Positions 37,648 to 45,567 of a stretch of DNA of 64,000 bases are shown here, piece by piece. Location: positions 18,038-82,037 of the forward strand of contig NZ_LBMU02000115.1 in NCBI RefSeq assembly GCF_001005085.2. Direction: 5' to 3'. This DNA is from Streptomyces humi. Lineage in GTDB: Bacteria; Actinomycetota; Actinomycetes; Streptomycetales; Streptomycetaceae. The notes under the pieces were generated by a model. The model saw only the letters and a list, made by a program, of their open reading frames with translations, was not told the DNA's origin and made no database searches. Within the stretch, counting starts at the first letter, position 1. Each line of letters opens with the position of its first letter. A program made the translations under genes and the position numbers.

Positions 37648-39051
37648 TCAGGACCCGGACGGTGGCTGGTTGGGGTAGACCCAGCTCGTCGGAGTCGGGG
37701 AGCCGGTAGCCGACGGGCCGGTGGAGGGCGGCGGCGATGCGGCGGGACCGGCGGGACCGGCGGGCGACACGGCACCTACGCGGGTCAGGCTGCTGCCGGG
37801 AATCGACGCGCCAGCGGGCTGGCCGGCGGAGGGAACGCCCCCCTCGGAGCCTCCTGCTTCGGTATCGGCAGGCCGTGTGACTAGCGCGGGGATGCCAGGG
37901 CGCTGGATCAGGGCGCGGCCCTTGTCGCCGGAGGCATTCGGGTCCTCGCCGTACCGGAAGCGGGTCTGCGGCTTCGAGGGCCCGGCGTCGATGCCCTCCT
38001 TGCTCAGGTTGCCGCCGGAGGGGTTGATGCTGGAGGCGACACCGTCGCTGCCCGCGCCGGGGACCTTGCTTGGTCCCTGCGGAGCAGGAGTGCCGGTGCC
38101 GGCCTGCATCGCGAGGCTGCCCGCGGTCTTCGCCGCGCCCGCGGCGACCACCATGCCGGCGACACCGGTGCGGTGCAGGTCGTCGTGTCCGCCGCCATCA
38201 CTCGCCCAGTGGACGAACCTGTAGGTGGCGTACGGGCAGAGCAGGACCAGGACCATCACGACGAGGCCGGCCATCGCGTCGGACAGGGCGGCCATGCCGT
38301 CCTTGGCGTCGGACTTGCCCATGGCCGAGGCGCCGATCAGGAAGACCATGGTCATCAGCAGTTTCGACACGACGAGGGTGGCGGTGGCCTCGATCCAGCC
38401 CCTCCGCCAGCGTTTGGCGACCTCCCAGCCCCCGCCGGAGCCGGCGAAGACCGCGAGGGCGACCATGACCAGGACGCCGACCTTGCGGGCGACCATCACG
38501 CCCCAGTACATGAAGGCGCCGATCGCGCAGCCGAGGGCGACGAGGGCTGGGACGCCCCAGCCGAGGCTGTACATCGCCCCCAGCTCGTTGACCTTGACGA
38601 CGCGTCGGATCGCGTCGTCCACTGAGCTGTTGGCTGCTTGGAACAGGCCGTCGGACAGGGCATCGACCACCGTGATGGCCACTGAGGTGAAGGCGACGGC
38701 ACAGAAGGAGAAGAGGACGCCGGTCATCGTGCCGATCGCTGCTTGAGCGAGGGCGCGTTCGTCCCGTCGCCAGGCCGCGAGCATCAACTGGATGCAGAAC
38801 GTGCCGACGGTCAATGCGAGACCGATGGGCAACAGCAGCTCGTAGTTGTCCCGGAACCATCCGGCGTTGAGATCGATGGCGGTGGTCTCGTTGACGGCCT
38901 TGGCGGCGAGATCTGCCGCGCTGGTGGCGAGCTCACCCGCTGACTTCGCGATCCACGCCCCGATACCGTCGGTGACGGTCCCGGCGGGGTTGGTGGCGAA
39001 GTCGACGGCGCCGCAGACCTTGTCCATCAGCGGAAAGTCGCAGACTCCCAT
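37648..39051 (-). CDS. VirB6/TrbL-like polytopic membrane protein
   Basis: ATG at 39051 has an almost perfect ribosome site (AAAGGAGGT). The 467-residue protein starts MGVCDFPLMDKVCGAVDFAT, followed by at least five membrane spans between residues 70 and 290 (LLLPIGLALTVGTFCIQLML, GVLFSFCAVAFTSVAITVV, VPALVALGCAIGAFMYWGVM, VLVMVALAVFAG, LVVMVLVLLCPYATYRFV). A long proline/glycine/serine tail follows. Size, topology and place in the operon fit the channel protein of the transfer apparatus. Confidence 0.8.
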   Translation of the reverse strand: MGVCDFPLMDKVCGAVDFATNPAGTVTDGIGAWIAKSAGELATSAADLAAKAVNETTAIDLNAGWFRDNYELLLPIGLALTVGTFCIQLMLAAWRRDERALAQAAIGTMTGVLFSFCAVAFTSVAITVVDALSDGLFQAANSSVDDAIRRVVKVNELGAMYSLGWGVPALVALGCAIGAFMYWGVMVARKVGVLVMVALAVFAGSGGGWEVAKRWRRGWIEATATLVVSKLLMTMVFLIGASAMGKSDAKDGMAALSDAMAGLVVMVLVLLCPYATYRFVHWASDGGGHDDLHRTGVAGMVVAAGAAKTAGSLAMQAGTGTPAPQGPSKVPGAGSDGVASSINPSGGNLSKEGIDAGPSKPQTRFRYGEDPNASGDKGRALIQRPGIPALVTRPADTEAGGSEGGVPSAGQPAGASIPGSSLTRVGAVSPAGPAGPAASPPPSTGPSATGSPTPTSWVYPNQPPSGS

Positions 39052-39078
39052 GGCGATACCTCCTTTCTCGGACGGGGG

Positions 39079-39768
39079 TCAGGGAGCGACGGCCGACAGG
39101 ACACCGGCCAGGGCGCAGGGCTGGGAGGGGCGGCATTGGACCGCGAGGGTGGTGACGCGGTTCTCGGTGCCGCCGTGCGGCGAGCCGTTCCAGGCGATCG
39201 ACTGTTTGCCGGAGACCGTCACGGCGTAGACGTACGCGGTGGTGATCGCCCCGGGGTCCGCCTGGAGGGCCTGGGTGAACGAGTCGGGGAAGTGCGCCTC
39301 GTTCACCTTGGCGGTGGCGAACTGGCCGTTGGCGGCCATCTCCTTCCACAGCACGCGCGAGGGGACGAGCGCGTCGACTGAGGCGGTGTCGGCGTACTTC
39401 GTCTCGCTGGTCAGCCACCCGTGCAGGGCAGCCAGCAGCTTGCGCTGAGAGTAGGCGCGGGTGTCGTAGGACCAAAGCGCCGCGGCTGCCGCCTTGCCGA
39501 AGGCGATCGGGTCGTGCGTGGAGGGGGGAACGGGCAGGGCGCCCCGGCTCCCATGCGGACGTGACGAAGCGGAGGCAGGAGCGGTCGGGGAGGAGGGGGA
39601 AGCCGAACTCGTCTGCGGTGCGGGAGCCTTGGAGGATGTCCTGCCGTCGCGGGTGAGGTAGGCGGTCAGGCCGGCGAGGGCGACAAGCACCACCAGGACA
39701 GCGGTGCCGAGCAGTGCCCGGCGGCGCACGCGAGACGCGCCGCCGGGGTCTGTGGAACGGGGAGACAT
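39079..39768 (-). CDS. Anchored extracytoplasmic conjugation protein
   Basis: ATG at 39768 overlaps the stop of the upstream gene by one base (TGATG), so the long upstream open frame is rejected. The 229-residue product has a positively charged N-terminus (SRVRRRALLG), one membrane span (about 17-38) and a Ser/Pro/Ala linker. The outer domain contains HDPIAFGKAAAAALWSYDTR and AITTAYVYAVTVSG. This resembles the NTF2-like outer domains of Gram-positive conjugation proteins such as TcpC or VirB8, an assignment made from layout alone. Confidence 0.7.
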   Translation of the reverse strand: MSPRSTDPGGASRVRRRALLGTAVLVVLVALAGLTAYLTRDGRTSSKAPAPQTSSASPSSPTAPASASSRPHGSRGALPVPPSTHDPIAFGKAAAAALWSYDTRAYSQRKLLAALHGWLTSETKYADTASVDALVPSRVLWKEMAANGQFATAKVNEAHFPDSFTQALQADPGAITTAYVYAVTVSGKQSIAWNGSPHGGTENRVTTLAVQCRPSQPCALAGVLSAVAP

Positions 39769-40076
39769 CAGTGGACCTGGCTCCCCAGCGTGCTGAAGAA
39801 CGCCACCACGCCGTTCGCGGCACCCAGCAGGAGGGCCGCGCCGGCGCTGACCAGCACGCCCTTCTTGCCGTTGGCCTCGGCCTGGTGGCCGCCGGAGCGG
39901 TGGCCCCAGGCCCACACACCCGCGCTGACGGCGAGCGCGCCGACCACGGCGATGATCCCGAAGAGGTTGAGTGAGCCCATCACCTGCTTGAGGACCGACA
40001 GGCCCGGCAGTCCGCCCTCGTTCGGTTTGATCCCAGGGTCGTATGCGAGCTGGACGACCTTATTGGCGAGGTACAT
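39768..40076 (-). CDS. Small two-span membrane protein (DUF6112-like, 102 aa)
   Basis: The protein begins MYLANKVVQLAYDPGIKPNE and has two spans (LNLFGIIAVVGALAVSAGVW and VLVSAGAALLLGAANGVVAF) joined by a short positively charged loop (GHRSGGHQAEANGKKG). Size and topology match VirB2/TrbC-like pilins or the DUF6112 proteins of actinobacterial elements. It is the first membrane gene after the wall hydrolase and is coupled to the next gene. Confidence 0.75.
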   Translation of the reverse strand: MYLANKVVQLAYDPGIKPNEGGLPGLSVLKQVMGSLNLFGIIAVVGALAVSAGVWAWGHRSGGHQAEANGKKGVLVSAGAALLLGAANGVVAFFSTLGSQVH

Positions 40077-40163
40077 GATTGCGAACTCCAGTTCGATTTA
40101 GTGCATGCCGAGCCCGAGAGGGCGAAGTGTCGGCGCAGGGAGGGGGAGGAAGGGAATTGCCGG

Positions 40164-41309
40164 TCAGACGACTCGGCGGGCCGCGAGAATCTGCGGCTTC
40201 CAGGACGCGAGGGTCGCGAGGCGGACCACGTCGCCGGTATGGGGGGCGTTCACGATCAACCCCCGGCCGATGACCATCCCGACGTGTTCCGGGACTTCGG
40301 CAGTCCCCTCGGTGAAGACGAGGTCACCGGGCCGAAGAGCGTCGACCGATACCGGCTTGCCCTCCTTGACCTGCGTGTACGTCGTCCGCGAGAGAGTGAC
40401 CCCGGCGGCCTTGTACGACTGCTGCATTAGGGAGGAACAGTCGCATCGGCCCATGGGGTCGCTCCCGTGGGAATCGGTGCAGCTCCCGCCCCACTGGTAC
40501 GGAGTGCCGAGTTGGTCGAGCGCCCAGCGGGTCGCCGTCTGGACCTTGGGCGGAGCGTCAGCCGGAATCTTGTATCCGGCCGGCACTGCGCCGGGCGGGA
40601 TGGTTCCGAAGTCGGTGCCGTCCCCATAGGCCGTACAGCTGCCCGCGGCACTCGGCGGAGCACTGGCCGTGCTGTCCGATCCGGATGGCGAGGGGCTCGG
40701 CGACGTGTCGCCGGCCTTCGACAACAGCGGCTCGATCGCCTGCTGCAAGGCGGTGGCCAGGGGCTCCCACTTCGCGTAAGCCTCGGGGAAACCGGATTTC
40801 TGCACCGCCTGGGCGGCCTGGGCGACGGACAGGGACTGCCAGCCCGAGACCTTCTCCAGTGCCTCGTAGAACATCGTCGAGGCGTGCACCGGGTCGAGGA
40901 TCTCGTTCGCGGTGCCCCATCCCTGCGACGGTCGCTGCTGGAACAGGCCCAGTGAATCGCGGTCGCCGTAGGTCAGGTTCCGCAAGCCGCTCTCCTGGAA
41001 GGCGGTCGCCAAGGCCACGATCTGGCCCCGGGCCGGGATGTTCATCGCGACGCCGGTGGCCTGGATGGTCTTGGCGTTGGGGATCTGCTCGGCCGGGTCT
41101 TCCAGGCCTGGCACGGAGACCGTGCCCTTGCCGCTGCCGTCCATGATCGCCTTCACCTGAGCGGCAACGGCCGAGGTATCCACAGCCTGTGTACCGCCGG
41201 TCGAGCAGGAGGCCGAAGCGGTGCCGGCCCCGACTGCAAGGATCGGAACAGCCAGCAGAAGCGGACCGGAGGCGAAGAGACCGACGACCGCTCCGGTGGT
41301 CTTCTTCAT
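40164..41309 (-). CDS. Secreted NlpC/P60 cell-wall hydrolase with lysozyme-like N-domain
   Basis: ATG at 41309 (a GTG lies one codon earlier) gives 381 residues. A signal peptide covers residues 1-33 (VVGLFASGPLLLAVPILAVG, then AGTASA). Residues 65-190 contain ATAFQESGLRN and DSLGLFQQRPSQGWG, the pattern of a transglycosylase-like domain with a catalytic Glu. After a Ser/Pro linker the NlpC/P60 domain has RCDCSSLMQ (catalytic Cys) and EHVGMVIG (His). It corresponds to VirB1-type wall-opening proteins of conjugation systems. The leader upstream is strongly structured. Confidence 0.85.
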   Translation of the reverse strand: MKKTTGAVVGLFASGPLLLAVPILAVGAGTASASCSTGGTQAVDTSAVAAQVKAIMDGSGKGTVSVPGLEDPAEQIPNAKTIQATGVAMNIPARGQIVALATAFQESGLRNLTYGDRDSLGLFQQRPSQGWGTANEILDPVHASTMFYEALEKVSGWQSLSVAQAAQAVQKSGFPEAYAKWEPLATALQQAIEPLLSKAGDTSPSPSPSGSDSTASAPPSAAGSCTAYGDGTDFGTIPPGAVPAGYKIPADAPPKVQTATRWALDQLGTPYQWGGSCTDSHGSDPMGRCDCSSLMQQSYKAAGVTLSRTTYTQVKEGKPVSVDALRPGDLVFTEGTAEVPEHVGMVIGRGLIVNAPHTGDVVRLATLASWKPQILAARRVV

Positions 41310-41885
41310 CACCGCCGCCGTTCGCCGGGGCGGACAGTCCCGCCGGGCAACGGTGTTGGGTCAGGGCGTGGGCGTGCTTGAACGTGCTGCATCGCAGCGG
41401 CTCCTCGCGGTTCGTAGGAGGCGCGGTGCCGACTTCTCGTGCAAAGCCGTCGGCACCGCGCCGATGTGAACCCGCCTCTCAGGGCGGACCCGGGCAGGGG
41501 AGTTGGTAGCTCCCAGGCGCCGGGTTCAGGCCACGCGCGGCAGTCAGCCGCGCTCGTAATCTCAGGTGGTGCACCGGGTCTCCTCACGGCTTCGGGAAGG
41601 GGGGCAACATGCCTTCCGATCCATGTCATTGGACGCGGCAACACGGATCAGCGCAGGTCAGCGGCGGTGTAACCGGACCCCGCCTCGGTGGCTTGGCGAG
41701 ACAGTAGACCGGGATTCCGGCCGCACCAAACGACTCCCGATCCCGGGCCCGAAGCGCTGCACAGGCACGTTAGGGGCGGCCGGAAATCGCGGCTACCCTC
41801 CGACGCAACCCCGCTCCGAGCGGCCGCTGTTGACCGCCGTCCGGAGCCGGCACAGTCCCGTCGTGCCCTGAAAGAGGCCCCGCGC
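41310..41885. other. Divergent control region with structured leader
   Basis: This region of about 575 bases separates the transfer operon (minus) from the DNA methyltransferase gene (plus). The half near the hydrolase gene holds several hairpins: 41420-41462 (14-bp perfect stem), a CTCCT/AGGAG stem at 41401-41420, GCTGC-atc-GCAGC near 41388, and GGGAG/CTCCC near 41500. No coding frame is convincing. It could hold the operon promoter with an attenuator or RNA switch. Confidence 0.5.
41420..41462 (-). promoter_or_regulatory. Long perfect hairpin in the wall-hydrolase leader
   Basis: GGCGCGGTGCCGAC pairs exactly with GTCGGCACCGCGCC across a 15-base loop, ending about 110 bases before the hydrolase start. 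There is no T-run on the minus strand after it, so it is not a classical terminator. It could act as an attenuator or protein-binding RNA element, or be a DNA palindrome. Confidence 0.55.
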
Positions 41886-42632
41886 ATGAGCTACACGCTG
41901 CACCGAGGCGACGCCCTCACCGTGCTGAAGACCCTCCCGGACAAGAGTGTCGACGCCGTCATCACCGATCCCCCGTACAACTCCGGCGGACGCACCAGCT
42001 CCGACCGCACCGGCCGCACCGCCCGCGCCAAGTACGTCACGGCCGGATCGGCGCACGACCTGCAGAACTTCCCCGGCGAGAACCGCGACCAGCGGAGCTA
42101 TCGAAGCTGGCTGACCGCGCTGCTCACCGAGGCGTACCGGGCCGCGACCGAGCACTCCGTCGCCATGGTCTTCTCCGACTGGCGTCAGGAGCCGACCACG
42201 TCCGACGCCCTGCAGATGGCGGGCTGGACCTGGAGCGGCACGATTCCCTGGATCAAGCCCGCCAGCCGGCCCCGCAAGGGCGGGTTCAAGCAGTCGGCCG
42301 AGTTCATCGTCTGGGGCGTCAAGGGCAGCCTCGAAAAGGACCGGGACCTCTACCTGCCCGGCCACTTCATCGCCTCCCAGCCCCGCAAGGACCGTGTCCA
42401 CATCACCCAGAAGCCGGTCGAGATCATGCAGCAGCTCGTGCAGATCTGCCCCGAAGGCGGCACTGTCCTCGATCCCTTCACCGGCAGCGGCTCCACAGGC
42501 GTCGCAGCCTTGCGCGAAGGCAGGCAGTTCGTGGGAGCCGAGCTGTCCGCGCATTACGCCGACGTCGCTGAGGCGAGGCTCCGAGCGGAGCTGACCCAGG
42601 AGGACTTCGTTCTGGCGGGACCGGAGGCATGA
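41886..42632 (+). CDS. DNA methyltransferase, N6-adenine or N4-cytosine, DPPY type
   Basis: ATG at 41886 follows GAAAGAGG, giving 248 residues. The catalytic motif IV VDAVITDPPYNSGG comes early and the SAM-binding motif I VLDPFTGSGSTGVAAL late, as in the beta-class of amino-methyltransferases; KPVEIMQQL precedes motif I. No restriction enzyme of matching type adjoins it in the same direction, so it may be a protective or orphan methylase of the element. The neighbouring PD-(D/E)XK/DUF5655 gene is convergent, sharing a terminator. Confidence 0.85.
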   Translation: MSYTLHRGDALTVLKTLPDKSVDAVITDPPYNSGGRTSSDRTGRTARAKYVTAGSAHDLQNFPGENRDQRSYRSWLTALLTEAYRAATEHSVAMVFSDWRQEPTTSDALQMAGWTWSGTIPWIKPASRPRKGGFKQSAEFIVWGVKGSLEKDRDLYLPGHFIASQPRKDRVHITQKPVEIMQQLVQICPEGGTVLDPFTGSGSTGVAALREGRQFVGAELSAHYADVAEARLRAELTQEDFVLAGPEA

Positions 42633-42675
42633 CTATGAGAGCGACCGGACCGGGGCCGACGGACCGCAGACGGAC

Positions 42676-42719
42676 AAGGGCGGCTGGTGCATCGAGAAAC
42701 TGATGCACCAGCCGCCCTT
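42676..42719. terminator. Bidirectional terminator hairpin
   Basis: AAGGGCGGCTGGTGCATC pairs perfectly with its complement across an 8-base loop (18-bp stem). It lies between the convergent methyltransferase (ends 42632) and nuclease-like gene (ends 42729). Confidence 0.85.
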
Positions 42720-42728
42720 CCTCTTGCG

Positions 42729-43673
42729 TCAGGCCGCCTCGAACGCCCGCCGGATCAGCGGCCCGGCCTTCTCCAGGTCGGACGCCGAGGCGATGCGCAC
42801 TTCCAGATCTCCGGTCCCGAGGTGGCCGATACCGCGCATGTCGCGCGAGAAGCCCTCCTCCAACTCGACCGTGTCCGGATCGACCTTGAGGTAGACCAGG
42901 ATCGCCTCGCGCTTCGGGCGGAAGATGACGGAGGCGACGTTCACCATCCGGCGGTACGCGATGTAGTGCCGAAGCTGAGCCACCTCGACCTCGCCCCAAG
43001 CGGTGAGGGCCTCGTTCAGCTCGGCGTACAGGTCCTGTAGGCAGCCAGGAACCGCATCCGCGGTGGCGGTTGCCTCAGCGGATGTCTTCCCGCCTCCGTC
43101 GGCGTCACCGGCCGTGCCCTGCCGCTCGCGGCTCTGGCGACGATCCGAGACCGGTCTCGTGGATCCGGGAGTGGACTCGATCAGCAGCAGGCTCAGCAGC
43201 CCACCCTCGAAGACTCGGTAGCGCACCAGGTCGACCCGCTCACGCAGACGGTGCACCGCGACTCGGTCGTGGTGCGAGAAGCCGGCGGCGACGCAGACCA
43301 TCCGAGGGGTCCGCCAGTCGATCGACTCGGCGGCCTCGGAGCCCAGCTGCTCCTTGACCAGCGCCTCGAACTCGTGACGCGCGGAGTCCAACCACGACAG
43401 GTAGGAGACCGCCTGCGACAGGACACCGCTGTCAGCGCCTTTCTTGTACTCGATCAGCGCGGGTGTGCCGTTCTCGTCCAAGCCGAGCGAGTCGATCCGG
43501 CCCCGGTGCCAAGGCCCCGTCGGGTACTCCGACGCCAGGAAGCGGATGCCGAGCATGGCCTCCATGCCTGCCTCGACCCGCCGCTGCAGCTCCACTTCCA
43601 GGGTCACCGTGGAGCCGCGCAGCTCGACGTCTTGGCCGTCGGCATCCTGACGGAACAGCTTCAGGTCGGTCAC
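42729..43673 (-). CDS. PD-(D/E)XK-type protein with DUF5655 domain
   Basis: The 314-residue protein has a nuclease-like N-terminal half: HRGRIDSLGLDENGTPALIE followed by YKKG gives the D...ExK catalytic set of the PD-(D/E)XK fold. A linker rich in charged residues follows. The C-terminal part (LYAELNEALTAWGEVEV, YLKVDPDTVELEEGF, GTGDLEVRI) fits DUF5655, a domain often found on predicted DNA-binding or transport-like proteins. It may be a restriction-type nuclease guarded by the convergent methyltransferase, though the two are not in one operon. Activity is not established. Confidence 0.7.
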   Translation of the reverse strand: MTDLKLFRQDADGQDVELRGSTVTLEVELQRRVEAGMEAMLGIRFLASEYPTGPWHRGRIDSLGLDENGTPALIEYKKGADSGVLSQAVSYLSWLDSARHEFEALVKEQLGSEAAESIDWRTPRMVCVAAGFSHHDRVAVHRLRERVDLVRYRVFEGGLLSLLLIESTPGSTRPVSDRRQSRERQGTAGDADGGGKTSAEATATADAVPGCLQDLYAELNEALTAWGEVEVAQLRHYIAYRRMVNVASVIFRPKREAILVYLKVDPDTVELEEGFSRDMRGIGHLGTGDLEVRIASASDLEKAGPLIRRAFEAA

Positions 43674-44042
43674 CAGCGTCCCCCTCCCGCGATCACTACA
43701 GGAGGAGCAATCGAAACCGGCCTGCGACTATTCCAGTGCACACGTGTGCGTGACGCCTCGTCGGGACGAGAGCGGGATCTTCGTGTCCTCCACCCAGGAA
43801 ACCGAGCGACGCACGGGTTGTGCCTCGCGAAGCCGGCAGAGAGCCTTCCACAGAGATCACCTACGTCAGACGAGCCCCGTTCGGTAGGATGCTCCGAACG
43901 GGGGATTTCGGCTGTCGTGGGACGAGTAGCGACACACTCACCGCGCGAGGCCCGAGTAGTCCTGCCGCATGCCGCTCCCCGGAGCACACAGGCGAACCGA
44001 CCGCACAGGACTGACCGGGTACACCGGGTACGGAGCGTGAAG
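43674..44042. other. Divergent promoter region before the GHKL-Z1 operon
   Basis: This 369-base region holds no convincing gene; the frame upstream of 44043 is open but noise-like. It contains the promoter/operator at 43875-43903. Confidence 0.5.
43875..43903 (+). promoter_or_regulatory. Operator palindrome over a putative -10 box
   Basis: CCCCGTTCGG and CCGAACGGGG form a perfect 10-bp inverted repeat with a 9-base spacer, and the spacer begins with TAGGAT (43885-43890), a good Streptomyces -10. It lies about 140 bases before the first gene of the island. A repressor bound here would block the promoter directly. Confidence 0.6.
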
Positions 44043-45518
44043 ATGGACTTCGACGTCGCCGCTCCCGACCCTGCTGGCATGGTGGCGTCGCTCAGTTCGC
44101 TCGGTTACTCGCTTCCCGCCGCCATCGCGGACCTTGTGGACAACAGTGTCTCGGCCGAGGCCCGGAACATCGACGTCGACTTCACGTGGGACGGACAGAG
44201 TTCCTGGATCGCTGTGACGGACGACGGCAGGGGGATGACGGATCCCGAGCTTGTGACCGCCATGACGGTGGCGGCACGCGGTCCGTCAGCCGAGCGGAGC
44301 GCCACGGATCTCGGCCGTTTCGGTGTGGGGCTGAAGTCTGCCTCGTTCTCCCAGTGCCGCAAGCTCACGGTCGCCACGGTCAGGGACGGAGTCTGGCACG
44401 TCCGGACGTGGGACCTCGGCGTCGTGGAGCACTACAAGGAGTGGCGGCTCCTCCGTGACCCAGGCGACACGACCACCGCTCTCCTGCGTCGGATCGGGGG
44501 AAGCATGCAGCACGGGACCATCGTCCTGTGGGAGCAACTCTCCGGTTACCACAACACCGTCGTGGCCAGCGACGACGAAAAGACGCAGGCCCAGTTCTAT
44601 GCGGAGGCGGAGCGTACCGAAGCCCACCTTGCGATGGTCTTTGCCCGTTTCCTGCAGCGCCCTGCCCGGTGCCGGCTCCGGGTGCGTGGCTCCGACCTCT
44701 CCCCGTGGGACCCGTTTCTGTCCAAGCACCCGTCTGTTCAGCGGATCCCCTGGGAGCCTCTACCGCTGGGATCGGCGTCAGTGCGCGTGGAGCCCTTTGT
44801 TCTCCCGACGGCACAGCGGCTCTCGGAAGCCGAATACGAGTCGGCTGCCGGGCAGAAGGGATGGCTGGGGCAGCAGGGGTTCTATGTCTACCGTCGTGAC
44901 CGCCTGATCCTGGCCGGTGACTGGCTGGGGATCCGCGGGCTGCGGCGCGAGGAGAAGTACAACCTCGCGCGGATCGCTGTGGACATCCCTGCGGAGGCCG
45001 ACACCGACTGGGGCGTGGACGTGCGCAAGGCGAGCGTCGTTCCGCCTGTCTCATTGCGGCGTCACCTGGAGAGGATCGCCAGGTACACGCGCGAGGCGGC
45101 TTCCCGCTCCGCACGGCAGCGTGGTCAAGTGGTGTCGCGGGCGCACGGTGACCCCTTGAAGTTCGCCTGGAACGTGAAGCGCCACGACGGCCGGATCGTC
45201 CTGCGCATCAACAGAAAACACCCTTTGGTGAAAGCAGCGATGGACGACCAGGGCGGCACCCCGGACGTCGTCCGCTCGATGATCCGCCTCCTTGAGGAAA
45301 CGGTCCCGGTCACGGCGCTCCGCATGCTCCACGAGACCGACACGGTCGACGACCCCGAACCCTTCGGCGGTCCGGGGCCGGCCGCTCCGGAGACAGTCGA
45401 CATCGCCCGCCAGGTGTACGAAGCGCTCCTTGGGCAGGGCCGTTCCCCTGAGGATGCCCGGGGAGTACTCAGCTCCATGCCCCCGTTCGACGAGCAACAA
45501 GGTTTCTGGAACTCCTGA
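44043..45518 (+). CDS. MORC/MutL-type GHKL ATPase of a restriction-like island
   Basis: ATG at 44043 has GGAG with spacing 7, so the frame's long upstream extension is rejected. The 491-residue protein has the GHKL boxes in order: ADLVDNSVSAEA (N-box), VTDDGRGMT (G1) and GRFGVGLKSASFSQC (G2). A transducer-like domain and an unassigned helical C-terminus follow. Such MutL/MORC-like ATPases lead operons with Z1, DUF4420, AIPR, Vsr and DNA methylase genes (Iyer et al. 2008), exactly the order here. It may act as an ATP-driven DNA clamp. The gap to the next gene is 49 bases. Confidence 0.85.
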   Translation: MDFDVAAPDPAGMVASLSSLGYSLPAAIADLVDNSVSAEARNIDVDFTWDGQSSWIAVTDDGRGMTDPELVTAMTVAARGPSAERSATDLGRFGVGLKSASFSQCRKLTVATVRDGVWHVRTWDLGVVEHYKEWRLLRDPGDTTTALLRRIGGSMQHGTIVLWEQLSGYHNTVVASDDEKTQAQFYAEAERTEAHLAMVFARFLQRPARCRLRVRGSDLSPWDPFLSKHPSVQRIPWEPLPLGSASVRVEPFVLPTAQRLSEAEYESAAGQKGWLGQQGFYVYRRDRLILAGDWLGIRGLRREEKYNLARIAVDIPAEADTDWGVDVRKASVVPPVSLRRHLERIARYTREAASRSARQRGQVVSRAHGDPLKFAWNVKRHDGRIVLRINRKHPLVKAAMDDQGGTPDVVRSMIRLLEETVPVTALRMLHETDTVDDPEPFGGPGPAAPETVDIARQVYEALLGQGRSPEDARGVLSSMPPFDEQQGFWNS

Positions 45519-45567
45519 CCCACCTGGTAGTCCCCACTCCCAACCGACCCGGCCGCAGGAGGTCGCT

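Noticed and set aside
41384..41560. c-di-AMP (ydaO-type) riboswitch before the NlpC/P60 gene
   Set aside because: Context fits, but the conserved blocks I know for this riboswitch are not visible.
43251..44042. N-terminal extension of the GHKL gene frame
   Set aside because: It is antisense to the DUF5655 gene and crosses the promoter/operator; the ATG at 44043 has a proper ribosome site.
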